This document shows, in pieces, positions 1 to 12,888 of a stretch of 64,000 bases of DNA; the stretch's first letter is position 1; each line of letters starts with the position of its first letter. Location of the stretch: positions 45,294,982-45,358,981 of the forward strand of contig OZ018410.1 in assembly GCA_963969595.1 (NCBI GenBank), given 5' to 3'. The notes under the pieces were generated by a model that saw nothing but the letters and a program-made list of their open reading frames with translations, ran no database searches and had not been told where the DNA came from. The position numbers and the translations under genes are program-made. This DNA is from Neckera pumila (taxonomy: Eukaryota; Streptophyta; Bryopsida; Hypnales; Neckeraceae).

Positions 1-21
1 TGGTATTCAGATCAACCAAAT

Positions 22-49
22 ATATATATATATACATACATATATACAT

Positions 50-80
<31 letters not shown>

Positions 81-99
81 CACACACACATATATATAT
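22..99. repeat. Compound TA/CA microsatellite in a KIN-12 intron
   Basis: Alternating (TA)n, (TACA)n and (CA)n runs. The tract lies upstream of the splice acceptor at 238-239 and so is probably inside an intron of the kinesin gene. No other feature is visible in 1-239. Confidence 0.9.
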
Positions 100-239
100 T
101 TAAATATGACATGCAGCAGGCCAGGACGGACTCTGTCGAATTTAGGTGTTGATAGTTTAATTTGAATGGCTGTTTCCAATTACTTTCTTATCATTAATCG
201 AGTACTACTACTAACGCGCTGCACCTCTTTCTAGTATAG

Positions 240-3200
240 ATTGAACTGAAGGAGCAGGAGAATCTTAGGTTGAAGGAACAGATGGCAGAGCAATATGAAG
301 ACTGGGTATTAGAGAGATCAGATCTTCTCGTAGCTACCCGGGAAGCAGAGTCCCGATGTATCGAAAAGAACAAGACAATTACGAGTTTGCAGAGATCTAT
401 GGCTAAGCTTCAAGGACAAGTATCAGTTGCTGGCTACAAACCGCGGTTACAGAATGCCAAGATGTACAAACTTGTAGAAGATGAAGTGGACTTGCAGCTC
501 GAGGATCGAGTAGAAGAATTGAACGAAGCAATCGACCGCTTGACTGCTGAAAATATGGAACTCCGAAACGAGAAACTCTTTTTGCCTGATCTCACCGGCA
601 ATGAGATTCAAATGATTACTGAAAAGGAGGTAGAATCATCTGCTATGAAGAAGAAATTACTGGATGCGGAAGAACATCAGCGGCTAGCAGAGTTAACAGT
701 AGCGGCACTCACGAAGTTGGTCGAGGAGTTACATACCTCAGAAAAGAGCTGGCTTTCGGAGAAGGAGTTTCTTACTTCAGAGGTTGAGAGGCTACAGTTA
801 CGTTTGGAAACTTTGAAACTGGAATTTCAGTCTTCCCTGAAGGAAAGGGATTGCTGTGTGAAGCGCCTTGCAGAGATGGATGAAAACAAGGACTTGTTGG
901 GAAGTCATGCAAACAGCTCACCAGTGAAGGGCACAAAGAATGCTCATGTAGAACTCAGAAGAGCACATGCGACTGTGGTTAGTTCAGAGGAAAAGTTGAA
1001 ACTGCTGACGGAAATGGTCTCTACTATGGGCGAAGACTGGGCAGCAGAAAGACAGAGCTGGATGTCTGAGAAGGAGGACTTGCGAATGGAGCTTGCTAGA
1101 TGGGAACAGCATTCAGATGTCCGGAGAAGTTCGGATCAGCCTCTTCGAAATCTGAGTGAGAATCGATCACTTCCAGCCCCAGATGCGAGCATCAACACCA
1201 AGAATGTAGACAAACTGCGGCAAGACCTGGAGAAGTTGAGAACTGAGAATTTTAAACTACGCAGCAGAACACGTGAACAGGATCAAGCCTACCTGTGTGT
1301 GCGGATGGAGCTATCAGCTGCTCTCGCGAAACGTGAAGACCTGGAAGTTGAGATGGACAGGATTGTTTCACAGAAGCAGCATTTGCCCCAGAATGAAGAC
1401 GATCTTCGGAAGCAGCTGGAGGCTACATCGTTGGAAATGACCAGACTGCATGCCCATATTCGAAGCTGTGAATTTGAACTACAGAGGCTAACAATGCTGC
1501 AGCTCAAGTCAGAAGAACAGATAAATGCAGCCCAGCAAGAATGGAGGGAAGAGAAAGCGCAACTTGAAGCAGAGAGAGAAAAGGCACGGGTAGAAGCAAA
1601 TGAGAAAAGAAACGAAGCAGCTGCCATGCTGGTTAAGTTTGAAGAATGGGAAGCCACTCTGCGGGAGGCTGATTCAATGGTCAATGCGCTCGTGAGAGTC
1701 AATGAGAAGGCGAAGGAGCGATGGAAAAGGGAAAAGGAACGACTGGCATTGATTCAAACTGAGAAGACTAATAAAGTAGTGCTGGAAATGTTACAAGCAG
1801 TAGCTCTTACTAAGGAACAAGCTGACCTTGCTGCGGGTCACGCAGAAGGTGAAATTCGAGCGCTCGTTGCTGAGACTCAGATAATGAGGCTCGACATGAC
1901 ACACGAGATCCTGAAGCTCAAAGGAGAGATATCAGGAAACATCCATGAGAACTCGAAGTCCATCGAGCTGCTACCGTCTACGAAGTGTATGGACAGCGAG
2001 CGGCAGTCATGGGCGCGTCAAGTTAAGGCTGCCAGTGTAATATTGGCTCAGAAGGAAGACGAAGTTCGTACCCTTCAGAGTGAGGTCGACAAGGCCCGAA
2101 AGCAGATACTGAGTGTTCAGACTCTACAAACCGGAACTCAATCACTGCTACAAGAGAAAGATAAGCTGAATTTGAAGCTTGTTAATGAGTTGAATCATCT
2201 CAATCAAAGCATGAATAGAGATCGCACCCTGCGGGAGAGCCTCACGAGAGACGTAGATGATGTCACCAGTCTCAGACGTTCCTTCTCCTGCAAGGCATAC
2301 GTGGACAAAGACAGCTCATTGACTGTCCTCAAGGAGGAGCAAGAGCAACTGAAGACGATGGTTTTTAATTTGGAGGTTGAGAACGCTGAGTTAAAAGAGC
2401 AATTACTTGAAGCAGAGACAAAAGCGGAAGCCTTGGATTCTACTCTTGAACGTTTACGGAAAAGTGATGATCTCTGGATTGAAGAGGTGCGATCATTAGA
2501 AGAGCAGCTCGAAGAGAGTGCTCGACAAGTCAATGAGCTAGAGAGTCATAGAATGGAGTTACGAGATGAAATGCAGAGACAGGCATCATCTTTTGCTGAA
2601 CTCTATGAGCACCTGCAAAAGCAAGAAGGTGTGCTGGAAGGTGAAGCTCGGGCTGTTGCCGAAAAGGTTGCTGCAGAAAACGAAGTCCTCCATACTCTTC
2701 AGGAGGAAAAAGCCGAGCTCAAAATCATGGTGGAACGTTTGGATGCAGAGCTCACCATATGCGCGACGAATGCATCTTGCGCTGACAGTTCACAGGCTGA
2801 ATTAGAAAGTCTCCAGCTCGAAATGGAACGCCTTCGAAAAGAGCTGTTACGAATTGATTCCTTACAGAAGGAAATTGATGTGCAGAATGCAAAGCTGGAT
2901 GATATTTCACTACAGCGGACTCTGCTCGAGGCCGATCTTGCTTCAAAGAACAAGGAGCTAAGCGAAATAGCTGGAGAATTAGAGTCCAAGAGAATGCTAG
3001 CAGACTTGACTGCTCGTGAGAGCGAAGAGTTGAAGGCCAATTTCGAGAAACTGCTCGAAAAAGCATCTGTTCTGGAAGAAGAAGTTACAAGAAAAAGAAC
3101 TGCAATGAAAACATTGGAAGCTGAACTCATGGCCGTTGAAGAAACAATGGCTCGGTTCCTTGAAGATGCATCCGTAGATTTGAAAGAATTGGAAATTGAG

Positions 3201-6200
3201 CGAGACAATCTCCAGGCAGAGCTCCTTGTTCTCACTGAGCAGCTTCAAGAAGCCCAAGCTCTTGCTGATGAGCAGACCGCCATCGCTGACGAAGCTCGCC
3301 AGGTACTTCGCCCTTCACCTACAATGGCGATACTGTCGTGTGACCCTTTCGACAGGGAATAAGCTGCCCGTGCATCATCTTGTACCAAATGCTAAACCTT
3401 GTTGGTTACTTGTGCAGAACGCGGAATTGAGTCGAATGCGCGCTGAAGAGAAGCAGGTTGAAGCTGAAATTCTTGGCAGATCTGTAATGGAGCTGGAGAG
3501 TACAGTCTACGCTCTTGAATCCCAGGTATGGAACGGAAATTTTTGTTCCGACTGATCTGTATTCCTGCGTATATTCTGTTGTTTAGAGCGACGGAATATC
3601 AAATGGTTGAATCAAAGAAGTGTTTCTGATCGGGGCTTGACATTGCAGTTGGGACTTGTGAGAAGGGAGAGCGAGCGCCAACGCTTGATGAGGGAAGACA
3701 TGGAAATGGAGTTACAAGGGCTAAACAACCACATGTCGGTAATGCGAGCCGGTCTTGAAGAGGCCACTGCGAGAAATGCACATGATGTTCTGGAAGCACA
3801 ATTTTCATTGCAAGAAGCAGAAAGGTTGTACTGGACTGACCCATTCGTACTGCACTAGATGTATGATAGCGTAACTTATGCTCCTACACATCTCACAATT
3901 GGCCGTCGTCTGACGTGAATTTCTATATTGATTTGTTCTTGGTTCTATGATTTCCTGGCAAGAGCAGGAAGTTAGAGGAAAAGGACGCTGAATTGCAAAT
4001 GGCTCAGACGAAGGGGACAGCTCTTCTGAAAGATTCGGAGATGAAGTCTGAAAAGGTATGATTGTGAAAGCTTGTTCCAGAGCAGTGCCAGAGCAGATTA
4101 TTTGGCAGAGTTCTGGAGTTCATATAATGTTGGGCACACTTTTGTAGATGTGTGTACTAGATTTTTGATCTTGCCAAGGGTTGCTTCTGTCTCCAGATTC
4201 GAAATTCCAAGATTCGAATCGCAGCACTTCTTGCTGAGGCTGAGAAAAAGGGATCTGAATATGACGAGAAGGTAAACTTTGCATCATTAGAATGCGTTGC
4301 TTGAATTTTCATCCCTTTCACCTGCTGATCATGCGAACGTTATTGTACGCCATAGTCGTCCCCGACTCCAAGGGGAATCATTGCTCAGAGAAAAGCACTA
4401 CTTTGACATCTAATGTTTGGAGTTTATTTCTGATAAGCAGCTAAAAGCAGTGGAAACTAAATTGGGAGAACGGGTTCACTCTCAACCTTCCATTGCGCGG
4501 GGACACAAACTCAAAGGGGCATGGTCTACTTTCGCTTGCATTGGGAAGGGCTACCAGATGAATTCTGAAGTAAATGCAAGTCGGCAAATGTATGAGCGTC
4601 GCATCCAGGAGTTAGAAATTGATCTCAGCAACAAACAATACGAGGTAAATCTCGAAGCACTTCCTGGAATGCATTAGATTAATATCTTTTCTAGCGTTGT
4701 TCCACACTCGGCTGACTTCTTGTGTGCAGATCTCTATCTTGACCGGAAAACTTGAGGCTGCTGAGAGGATGACCACCGAGGTTCTCCGAGACTTGCTTGG
4801 AGTAAAGACAGACATGACGAATGTTGCGGTATGTGATAGAAAGCTCTCATCACCGTGCCGGAAATAATTGATTTTCCAAGTTCTGATGTCAACGACTTAC
4901 CCATGTCTAATGAATATTTGAGCTCTTTCACAGAGTCTTCTTGGCCGGCAGGAGGACCAAACCGCTTTGCAGGCTCCAAAAGGACCTTTGGAGAAGGTAT
5001 TTACTTCTCTTTTTTTCTATGCTAACATCTAAGTCCTGTACTGAGATTGACCTGTGCCTGGAGGTTGGTAGAGAAAAGTACGTCGTGGGAGAAAGCTTTA
5101 AGTTATGCTCATTATTGCCATTCTTATTGTCAAATTTAATGTTTTCTCGTATCAGCGATTTGGATCATTGCCTACCCTCCCGTCTCCTGGACAGGATATG
5201 TCGAGGATTGTAACTTGATTTAGTAGAATGTTCAGACATTCTCAATGCGATCATGGTCCTCATTAAAATCTCCATCTCTCTAAGACTTTTAGTCGTCTCC
5301 TCCTCAGGATGAAGAAGTTGAGCACATTCTTCAACGACTTAACGAGTTTATTGAAGAGCGAGAAAGGTTTGTCCGATCTCCTCATGTTTGTTTGTCTCTA
5401 CTTTGCTATGAACTCTTGAACCCTATCAAATTACAGGCTAATTTATGGCTTGCATGCTTATGGCAGTTGGTTAGAGGAGATCAGCCGGAGACATTGCGAT
5501 CTACTCACTGCGCAGGCTACTATTGATAAACAGCAACAACGAGAACGAGTACTTTGTACAGATATCGAGAGTATGAAGGTATACTGCTTGCACGTCTCTT
5601 TAAACCTCCCTTAAACTGACTAAAACTAGCTGTAAAACCTCGGAACTTGCCCCACCGATGCAGGAAGATTAAGACCATTGGAAGTCGTTGAGAACTTCCT
5701 TCGATTTGCTTGAACATTCGTGGTTTTTGCAAGTAGAGCGAGGACTTTTCAGTGATGGTCTTGTGCAATGGCGTGAAATATTCTTTTCACTTTTTAATAT
5801 CTTAATGTCGCATTCGTCTAGGTTTTGGCCTTGACATTCATGGCTTAAATCTTTTTCCTTGAAATCTACTACTTTTGAAATTTTATACAAAAAATGCACG
5901 CTGCTCAACATGCACAGGATGAACTAAAAAGACGACAGAAGATAGCAGGTGACTTGGAGCAAGAAGTTAAGAAACTATCAGGACAACAGAATCTCCAGCA
6001 ACGTATTAAGCATCATGCTAAAATCAAGGTGGTCACCGATCCATCTCATTACAGAAGAAACCTACGCTACTTTATTCTCTTGTGACCTCTTTGCTCCAAT
6101 TTGATTTACTTTGCAGCTTCATATTGTTTAAATTCATTGGCGCTCGCCTTGCAGGATGAGAACAACTTGTTGCGGATTCAAAATGATGAACTGAGTGGGA

Positions 6201-7213
6201 AACTCAGACGTTCAAAACTCCTTCATGCTCGTGTTAGCGATGAGCTGGCTAAGTATCGCACTGCAGAAGGAAAAACACCACTGCTAAATTTCGATGAGGA
6301 GCACCGCCTCCATTCTAAAGTGAAGGTAGGTGTCTTCAAGCATCTGATTAATGTCAGATGTGGTTCTTCATTTTGCAAAATTCTGGTGAAAAATCACTTG
6401 TAAAACTGTGACAGTAGTGTAAACATATTGGCGCAGCGTATGTCTTGTTTATAGTAAATCTTGTATCATATTTATGTCGTTATTCTTTCTTTTGTGCACA
6501 GGACCTGGAAGAGCAGAAGGCAGACTTGTCTCAAAGACTGGGAGCCATTTGTGCTCGAGTTGTGGAGGTATGTTCTGCACACTTACGAATGAATGCGTGC
6601 TTCTTCTTATCTAGTTTGACGAAGTATCTAGGTAGATACTAATTACTGACAATAGTAAGATCCCATCTACAACAATGTTCGGGAGGGATCCCTTTTGTAT
6701 AAGTATGTGTCTGATTTGGTTCTGCATTTTGCTACTCCTTTTGTATCTTCTACTACTATTTGTCACCTGTTGTACTCCGATTTATCTGACGAACTCCGAA
6801 CAGGCTGCTGGACAGGATTTAGGGGTTGTGAATCCAAATAGAAATTGTGAACCAGACCTGGCATTGGAAGCTCTTCGTCAGCTTGGAACTCGCCTTGAAT
6901 CCACACAGAAAGATCTTGAAGATTACAAACTCAAGGTAAACTCGCTTGGAACTCACCCAACGAAATGTCCAAAATCATTCTTATGATTCCTGTCGAGGCT
7001 AACTGTTATTGACCAAGTTGAATTCGAGGTTCTTATACAATTTAGTCGGCATGCATCGTTCTTCTACGTGAGACTCGTTCATATCTAACCATTCTCTGGG
7101 GTTGACAGGTAAAAATTGCAGAGGAGAAGCAGAAGCTGAATGAGCTGCGTATTGTACAGTCGCCTTTGAAAGACATCGGCAGCTTTGGTTCCCTGAAGCT
7201 GGCACCCCGATGA
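240..7213 (+). CDS. Kinesin-12 (KIN-12 / POK type), C-terminal coiled-coil tail, 5' partial
   Basis: Plant KIN-12 kinesins (POK1/POK2 group) act at the preprophase band and phragmoplast to place the division plane. The motor domain lies outside the window. Exons read from GT-AG borders with consistent phases: 240-3302, 3418-3525, 3649-3824, 3968-4055, 4197-4271, 4441-4644, 4730-4828, 4934-4996, 5308-5366, 5467-5578, 5918-6028, 6155-6325, 6502-6567, 6804-6935, 7109-7213 (stop TGA), about 1543 codons. An in-frame TAG just upstream fixes the first acceptor at 238-239. Nearly all of the product is heptad-rich coiled coil. Family landmarks as I remember them: ESERQRLMREDMEMEL (exon 3), a short non-coiled linker with FACIG (exon 6), LRDLLGVKTDMT (exon 7), NLQQRIKHHAKIK (exon 11) and DELAKYR (exon 12). 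A further small exon between 4997 and 5307 is possible. I see no break in the frame, so the gene looks functional. Confidence 0.87.
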
Positions 7214-8004
7214 GCCGCTGAAACTGACGGAGCTTTTCAACTTGTATAGGACTCTACGGGACGCTCACTTTTGACTCTGAAAAATTATCGTGACCAAGAA
7301 TCCAGTGTACCAAGAATGGATTGACGTGTGCATTAGTAAGTTGAGACAACATCCTGTCATTTTTATCAACATTTATGGAGATTTTTTAATTGACAAAATA
7401 ATGGATGGCTTCTATGAAACCGGAAGGAACTTCTTGGATACAAGTTTGCACATCTTCCTTCCTGCAATGAAATCCTATGAAATGTCCAAATACCTTACAC
7501 CTGGGTCCAATCTGAGTCGCTACAAGTTATTGGTTGGAAGTGGACATTGAAATAGATGAAATTGTAAAGGTTCTGCTTGAGTAGGGTACACTGATTTCAA
7601 GGTTTGCTATTTTTAAAATTAAAACTTGTATGACTTTAGAGTGAATTGTAGAGTCATGTTCAAACCCTTCTTCAATACTTATTCTACAAAGCATTTGAAT
7701 TTTATTGGAGTGACAACAAGGCATGGCTTATTCTATTTGATTTTTTGAATGTCAACAAGCCATGTTGCATGCATTCTAACCGTGCTTAATTGGCTTCTTC
7801 CTAAATGGCACCACATAAAGGGGGTTGTTGCATGACTTAACAATTAACTTTGTTAGATTTCTTTTGTTTTAGGAAATAAATGGACAAATATCAATTGTAT
7901 TTCACTTGGATGGATCTCTTGAGAATAAAAGTGAGAAAGTATTCTGGATGAGTATGTGCATGTGCTCCAATTAGCCGTTTGCCTTTGGTTTGTAGTTGGT
8001 GGAC
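7214..8004. other. 3' flank of the kinesin gene, no gene seen
   Basis: AT-rich DNA after the kinesin stop codon. It should include the 3' UTR, but I could not place a poly(A) signal with confidence. The open frames here are short and show no recognisable motif. Confidence 0.6.
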
Positions 8005-8231
8005 CACTACACTAATGATGGTAAATAGTATTATCTACACTAATTAATTTTAAAATGTTATAACTTATTATTCTTCATGAACATTTTTACCAACAGCTTA
8101 GGTATTGATATGTTCCAAAGTTGTGGTCCTTAATGAATGTAGTTGGTAAAAGTATTCATCAAGAGTAATAATTTATGGCATTTTGAAAGCAAGTAGTGTA
8201 GATAACACCAAATACCATCATTAGTGTACTG
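8005..8231. mobile_element. MITE-like hairpin element
   Basis: An imperfect inverted repeat of about 227 bp. The left arm is about 8005-8094 and the right arm about 8142-8231, with a ~47-bp loop. The outer ends read CACTACACTAATGATGG on the left and its near-complement on the right (CAGTACACTAATGATGG when reversed). There is no coding capacity. The fold-back layout fits a small non-autonomous DNA transposon, but I found no clear target-site duplication, so the superfamily is not assigned. Confidence 0.6.
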
Positions 8232-8284
8232 ATCTTATTGACCTTATCGATTAGCCATTGTGGAGTAGAGTGCTTGTCATATGT

Positions 8285-8293
8285 GGCTTGTAG
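8285..8293 (+). repeat. 9-bp target-site duplication, left copy
   Basis: GGCTTGTAG directly before the left end of the 8294-10135 element. The identical 9 bp follow its right end at 10136-10144. A 9-bp duplication is typical of Mutator-superfamily insertion. Confidence 0.85.
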
Positions 8294-8695
8294 GCAGGAC
8301 ATTAAATCTCCCCATCCTTTGTGGGTCCGGTTGTCAGAAAGCCGGGCTGTCAAGATGGCACTTAGCCAAGTATGCAGGTAGCTGGGCGGAAAGTGTAGAA
8401 TATAAAAGTGCAGAATACAAAAATACAGGAGATGATATCCTTCACAGGGTGGCGACGTAGGGTTTAGAGCGGCAAGTTAGGTTTTTGGATTTGTGTTTAA
8501 CTAAGAACTACTTTAGATAACCCACATTGTTTATAAACCCTCCTACCACCCCATATGTATATAAAGAGTTGTATTTTCAATTCTAAACACAAATCATGAA
8601 TGCCTTTTGAAGCAAAGTGAGATAGATGTAGTGTCATGCCACATCATGGGCCCATTTCAAATGGACAATTTAACGTCCTGCAAAAAACAAAAATT
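8294..8695 (+). repeat. Left terminal inverted repeat of the MULE
   Basis: About 400 bp, matching the reverse complement of 9731-10135 with scattered differences. The outer edge starts GCAGGACATTAAAT and the inner edge ends ATTTAACGTCCTGC (8668-8681), so the arm is itself bounded by a short inverted repeat. Confidence 0.85.
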
Positions 8696-9730
8696 CCAAA
8701 TTTTTTTTTCAAGGTCTACTAAAACAACATTTTGGAGCACAATTCAAACTATGTATTTTAAAGTTCATGAGAGATGTATAAAGTTCCATCCACGTCCATC
8801 TCCTAACCTTATAATTCATGGAAAATTCATCATTATATAGATCCTGCATAGAATGGGGGTGATTGTATGAAAGACCAGTACTGAAATATTGTCACAAACA
8901 CAATGCTGAAGCTTCATTTTGCAATAACTTTAGAAGGATGACTTGTATGAACTTTAAATTTTTAGTGGAGAGTCTTCTTATGAGTTTAATCATATCTCAT
9001 ATTTTTCAGAAATTTTCAAAAATCATTTTATATTTAAAAATCATTTAAACTAATTTGTCAAGTTTTGAGTTTTAGGGTTTTTACTTCGTAAGGAGTTCCC
9101 AAATTTAATGATTTGGAGATGAAATTTCTATGGTCTATCCCCATAGTAGGAACTCATGTTTCTACCAAGGGGCATTAAAAAAGATTTTATTTTATTTCCT
9201 CTACATCCATGCAAAGAGGGCTTCCTTGTGCACGCAATTCTAAACATTGAAGATGGTTTTAGGATCATTTTTTTGGTGGAATCTCTTCACCATGAAGTCT
9301 TCTCAAATGGCATTTTTTGTTTTTTTTAAAAATTACTATTCCTATATCTTACAAATTAAAATGTTAAAGTATGTATTTTCTTGCGATTCTGCACTTTTCT
9401 AGTTCTCCTATTAAAATAATTTTTTTTTTGCTTTTCCTTCATGGGGTATCTTCTTCTTATAGGTGTATACATTTCTCATATTTTTTATATTTTTTTAAAA
9501 TGTTTTTCTATTTTTATAGTACTTCCGAAAAAATGGCTGAAAAAGGCCAAAGTGGAACAAAAACGGAAGGTCATTCATGCAACAACCCATGGACACTTCA
9601 GCTTTTTTAAAATTATGAAAAGTTACATTTGGAGGGCCATCATGTTGCTTATGTGTCTCTCATGAAATTTGAAATATATTATTTGAATTGTGCCCCAAAA
9701 TATTGTTTTAGTAGAATTTGAAAAAAAGAA

Positions 9731-10135
9731 TTGGAGTTTTTTTTTTTTTGCAAGACATTAAATTGTCCATTTGAAATGGGCCCATGATGTGGCATGACAC
9801 TACATCTATCTCACTTTGCTTCAAAAGGCACTCATGATTTGTGTTAGAATTGAAAACACAACTCTTTATATACATATAGGGTGGTAGGAGAGTTTACAAA
9901 CAATGTAGGTTATCTAAAGTAGTTCTTAGTTAAACACAAACCCAAAAACCTAACCTGCCGCCCTAAACCCTGCGCCACCACCCTGTGAAGGACATTGTGT
10001 CTTGTATTTTTGTGTTCTGCACTTTTATGTCTTATACTTTCCGCCCAGCTACTTGCGCGCTTGGCTAGGCACCGTCCTGACAATCCACCTTTTTGACAGC
10101 CGAGCCACAAAGGAATGGGAGATTTAACGTCCTGC
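9731..10135 (-). repeat. Right terminal inverted repeat of the MULE
   Basis: Inverted partner of 8294-8695. It contains a TATA-like CTTTATATACATAT stretch that the other arm shares. The inner edge adjoins a poly-T run at 9737-9749. Confidence 0.85.
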
Positions 10136-10144
10136 GGCTTGTAG
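10136..10144 (+). repeat. 9-bp target-site duplication, right copy
   Basis: GGCTTGTAG, identical to 8285-8293, immediately after the right end of the Mutator-like element. Confidence 0.85.
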
Positions 10145-10758
10145 AGGGTATGATGCACATTGAATTTCATACAAGGTTTCACACATGATGGTGTGGGAGG
10201 TGTTCGCCTTGTGGGTCATTGCAAAAAACACTTGTACTGATTGTTGTGTTTTTAGTTTTTGCTATGTCAATACTACAAGTATTACAAATATTGAGTATAC
10301 TATTCCAGGTACGAAAGATGAGACGTGGACTGTCAATTGAAATAGAGACCTTCCGTTGGGATGACACGTAGACAACAATCAGTGGATACTGCAAAGTGTG
10401 GCCTAGCGAGTGGGGTGGAGATGCTTTTTAAGCATCAGCACCCGCTCAAGAAGAGCAAGTAGGCAAAAAAGCGCCGGTCCAGTAAGTGTTGTAGTTGCTT
10501 TTAATCCTCACTAACGCGATATCTTACCTGACCTTTTGCCGAAGTTGTCATCTTTAATGTTTTGGGAGAGAAAAGATTGTTGATCATATCTAAGCATTGA
10601 CTTTAAAGAAACACTCCATTCAACTAACCTAGAACACCAAAAAAAAGTAGGGACCTTGATACTATCTAAATGTGTTTCTTACAAAAGTTGACCATATTGG
10701 TTTGGGATGTAAGATTTAGAATTTATAATGTAGGGCCTAAACTAAAGACTTAATTTAA

Positions 10759-10810
10759 TGATGATGCCTAATGTCATGTAATGATGCCTAATGTCATGTA
10801 ATGTCATGTT
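10759..10810 (+). repeat. Short tandem repeat, 20-bp unit
   Basis: ATGATGCCTAATGTCATGTA is present twice in tandem and followed by a partial third copy of its end. Confidence 0.75.
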
Positions 10811-12156
10811 GATATGAAGGTATGTAAGATAGTAACTTTAAATGGTATATTTTAGTGATATCCTTTTAACTTCTTAATCCTTAAATGCCAATCTAGACAT
10901 TTTTTGTCCAATGAATGACAAATAGATATTTTGTTGGATGTAAGAAATCTATTTCTCATTTGTATTTCTTTTGTTTTAAGTGATTGTGGAGACATGATCC
11001 ATTACAAAAAAGAAAAAATAGCCTCCTAAATGCACGCATATCTTCAAGTATCCTAAATTGTGAGAAAATTCACAACATTAGTGTAGAGCATCTCCACCCT
11101 CATTGAAAAACATCCAATTAGAGATTCTTGGATGAAAAGGAAGCAATTAATGCATGGACCTGTACATCAGCACATGCTCCTTTGCACGATAAGATTTTCA
11201 TTTTCCTAAGGTATGGCAACTCCTTCAAATGCTAGTACTTCTTAATAATTAATAGGTTGAATAAGCTATGATTTACCTTTTCAAATAAAGAGGCTTGTTA
11301 TTAGTTGAAAGCTATTTTACCTACACTAAATATTGCATTTAGGTTGCTCCACACTAATTTCCAAACATTTTGCACTACATAAATACTTATTGACATTACA
11401 ATAATTTTCATGAATTATTAAAGCAATAAACAAAAAAAAATAGCTCATAAACACCCAAGCCCATTTTTTATGCAGTTACCACTCAAAATTGCCACTTTTA
11501 AACATTTGATCTTAAAAATAATTTTTTTCTTTTCTCTACAAATTTAACCATGAGATCTTGCGTTAGAATTTTGCAAGGAGCTGTGGTGAAAGGTTCATGA
11601 GGTTTGAGCATAAACATAGAAAGAAATGATCATTTGAGTTTATAATGAAATGTTTCTTTTGCCATTGCCCAAAATTCTGAAAACCCTTTGTTTGCATGTT
11701 GTGAACATTTTTATGCAGTATGAGTGTTGTAAAGAGTTGTCCAACATGCTCTAAATTATGTTAGGTATATTTTTTCAAATTTTTAAAGCCAATGGAAACA
11801 TAGAACACACCTTACATGGCTCTGCACTGCAAGTATGTGCTTGAAATTTTGATTACAATGGAGTGTTTTGCAAACCAAATTTTTGAGGACAAATTTTGAG
11901 TTATAGAAATCCAATCAATAAATTGGAAGATTTCACCTTTATTGACAAGGAAAATAAAAAAATTGAAAGATTAACCAAATGTCTAGATGCCACATTTAAC
12001 TTCTTTTGTACTTTTGAAAGTCTAGAATTAATAACGATCTTCAACAGAAAAAAAATTGATCATCAAAAAGATCAAAACATCAAAAAATCTATCCAAAACA
12101 TCTAGAGATCTGCAGAGACTGCATGTGCTCAATTATCAAGAGATCTGTACAAACAT

Positions 12157-12198
12157 CATGGGATCCCACAATGTTATTGTCGTGAGATCCTATGATGT
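12157..12198. repeat. Imperfect hairpin
   Basis: CATCATGGGATCCCACAAT followed within a few bases by its imperfect complement. No function can be assigned. Confidence 0.5.
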
Positions 12199-12888
12199 TT
12201 TGTCCAGAATTCATTGAATAGTCCAAAAGTAGTTAAATCTGGCATCTAGTAGTTAGCTGCATTTCAAATGCTATTGTATTTTTCATAATAACAATGTATT
12301 TATCTAAGATACTATTGCTTTGAATGTACTACAAGAAAGGGTCATGCCTTCATTGGTTACTTTGGGACAAGTCAATAGAAAACAACATGCTTGAACTATT
12401 CCTACAAAAAATCCTATAAAACACCTATAATTTTCAATCATAAATCCAATTTGAACAAAAATCATACTTCCACAATATCCTTGCAGAAACCTATTTCAAA
12501 CAAAAAATTTACAAAAAATAGTTAAAAATCATAATAGAATAAGCCTATCTAATATTTTTTTCCCCTCATAAGGAGAATGGGCTTTTAGGGATTAAAGGGA
12601 CAGCAACAACAACAACCAAGCTGCATAAAAACAAGCTAGTAACATTTACGTCTTAAACTATGTGAAATCCTAATATCTAAAGAGTTGCATGTGCCTCCAA
12701 ATGGTCAAGTGATGAATTATGAGATAATTGTCCAAAGTAACGCAATTTAATTGTTAAAGCAATTTAAATGCAATATATAGTGTAATTGAGCAAATAAGAA
12801 AAATTCTTGTGTAATAATATAAACAAGAGACACTATATTTTCTAAGGATGAAATTCTAAAGGTTTGCTAGAGATGCTCTTAGAGTATC

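Larger units (their letters stand above)
8294..10135. mobile_element. Non-autonomous Mutator-like element (TIR-MULE)
   Basis: An 1842-bp element bounded by GCAGGACATTAAATC on the left and GATTTAACGTCCTGC on the right, flanked by the perfect 9-bp direct repeat GGCTTGTAG. Terminal inverted repeats are about 400 bp (8294-8695 and 9731-10135). The ~1 kb between them is AT-rich with long T runs and holds no transposase-like reading frame, so movement would depend on a transposase supplied in trans. Long terminal inverted repeats plus a 9-bp target duplication indicate the Mutator superfamily; this rests on structure, not on a protein match. Confidence 0.82.
10145..12888. other. AT-rich intergenic DNA, no gene seen
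   Basis: No convincing coding region. Two small structures are visible: a 20-bp direct repeat (10759-10810) and an imperfect hairpin (about 12157-12198). The stretch ends at the 5' LTR of the first retrotransposon. Confidence 0.6.

Noticed and set aside
1289..3257. Long minus-strand, serine-rich frames opposite the kinesin exon
   Set aside because: Shadow frames of a coiled-coil exon (Glu/Lys-rich sense gives Ser/Phe-rich antisense).
5156..5200. Possible extra kinesin exon (RFGSLPTLPSPGQ)
   Set aside because: It has a good acceptor, but no GT donor keeps the phase needed for the next exon at 5308, so it was left out of the gene model.
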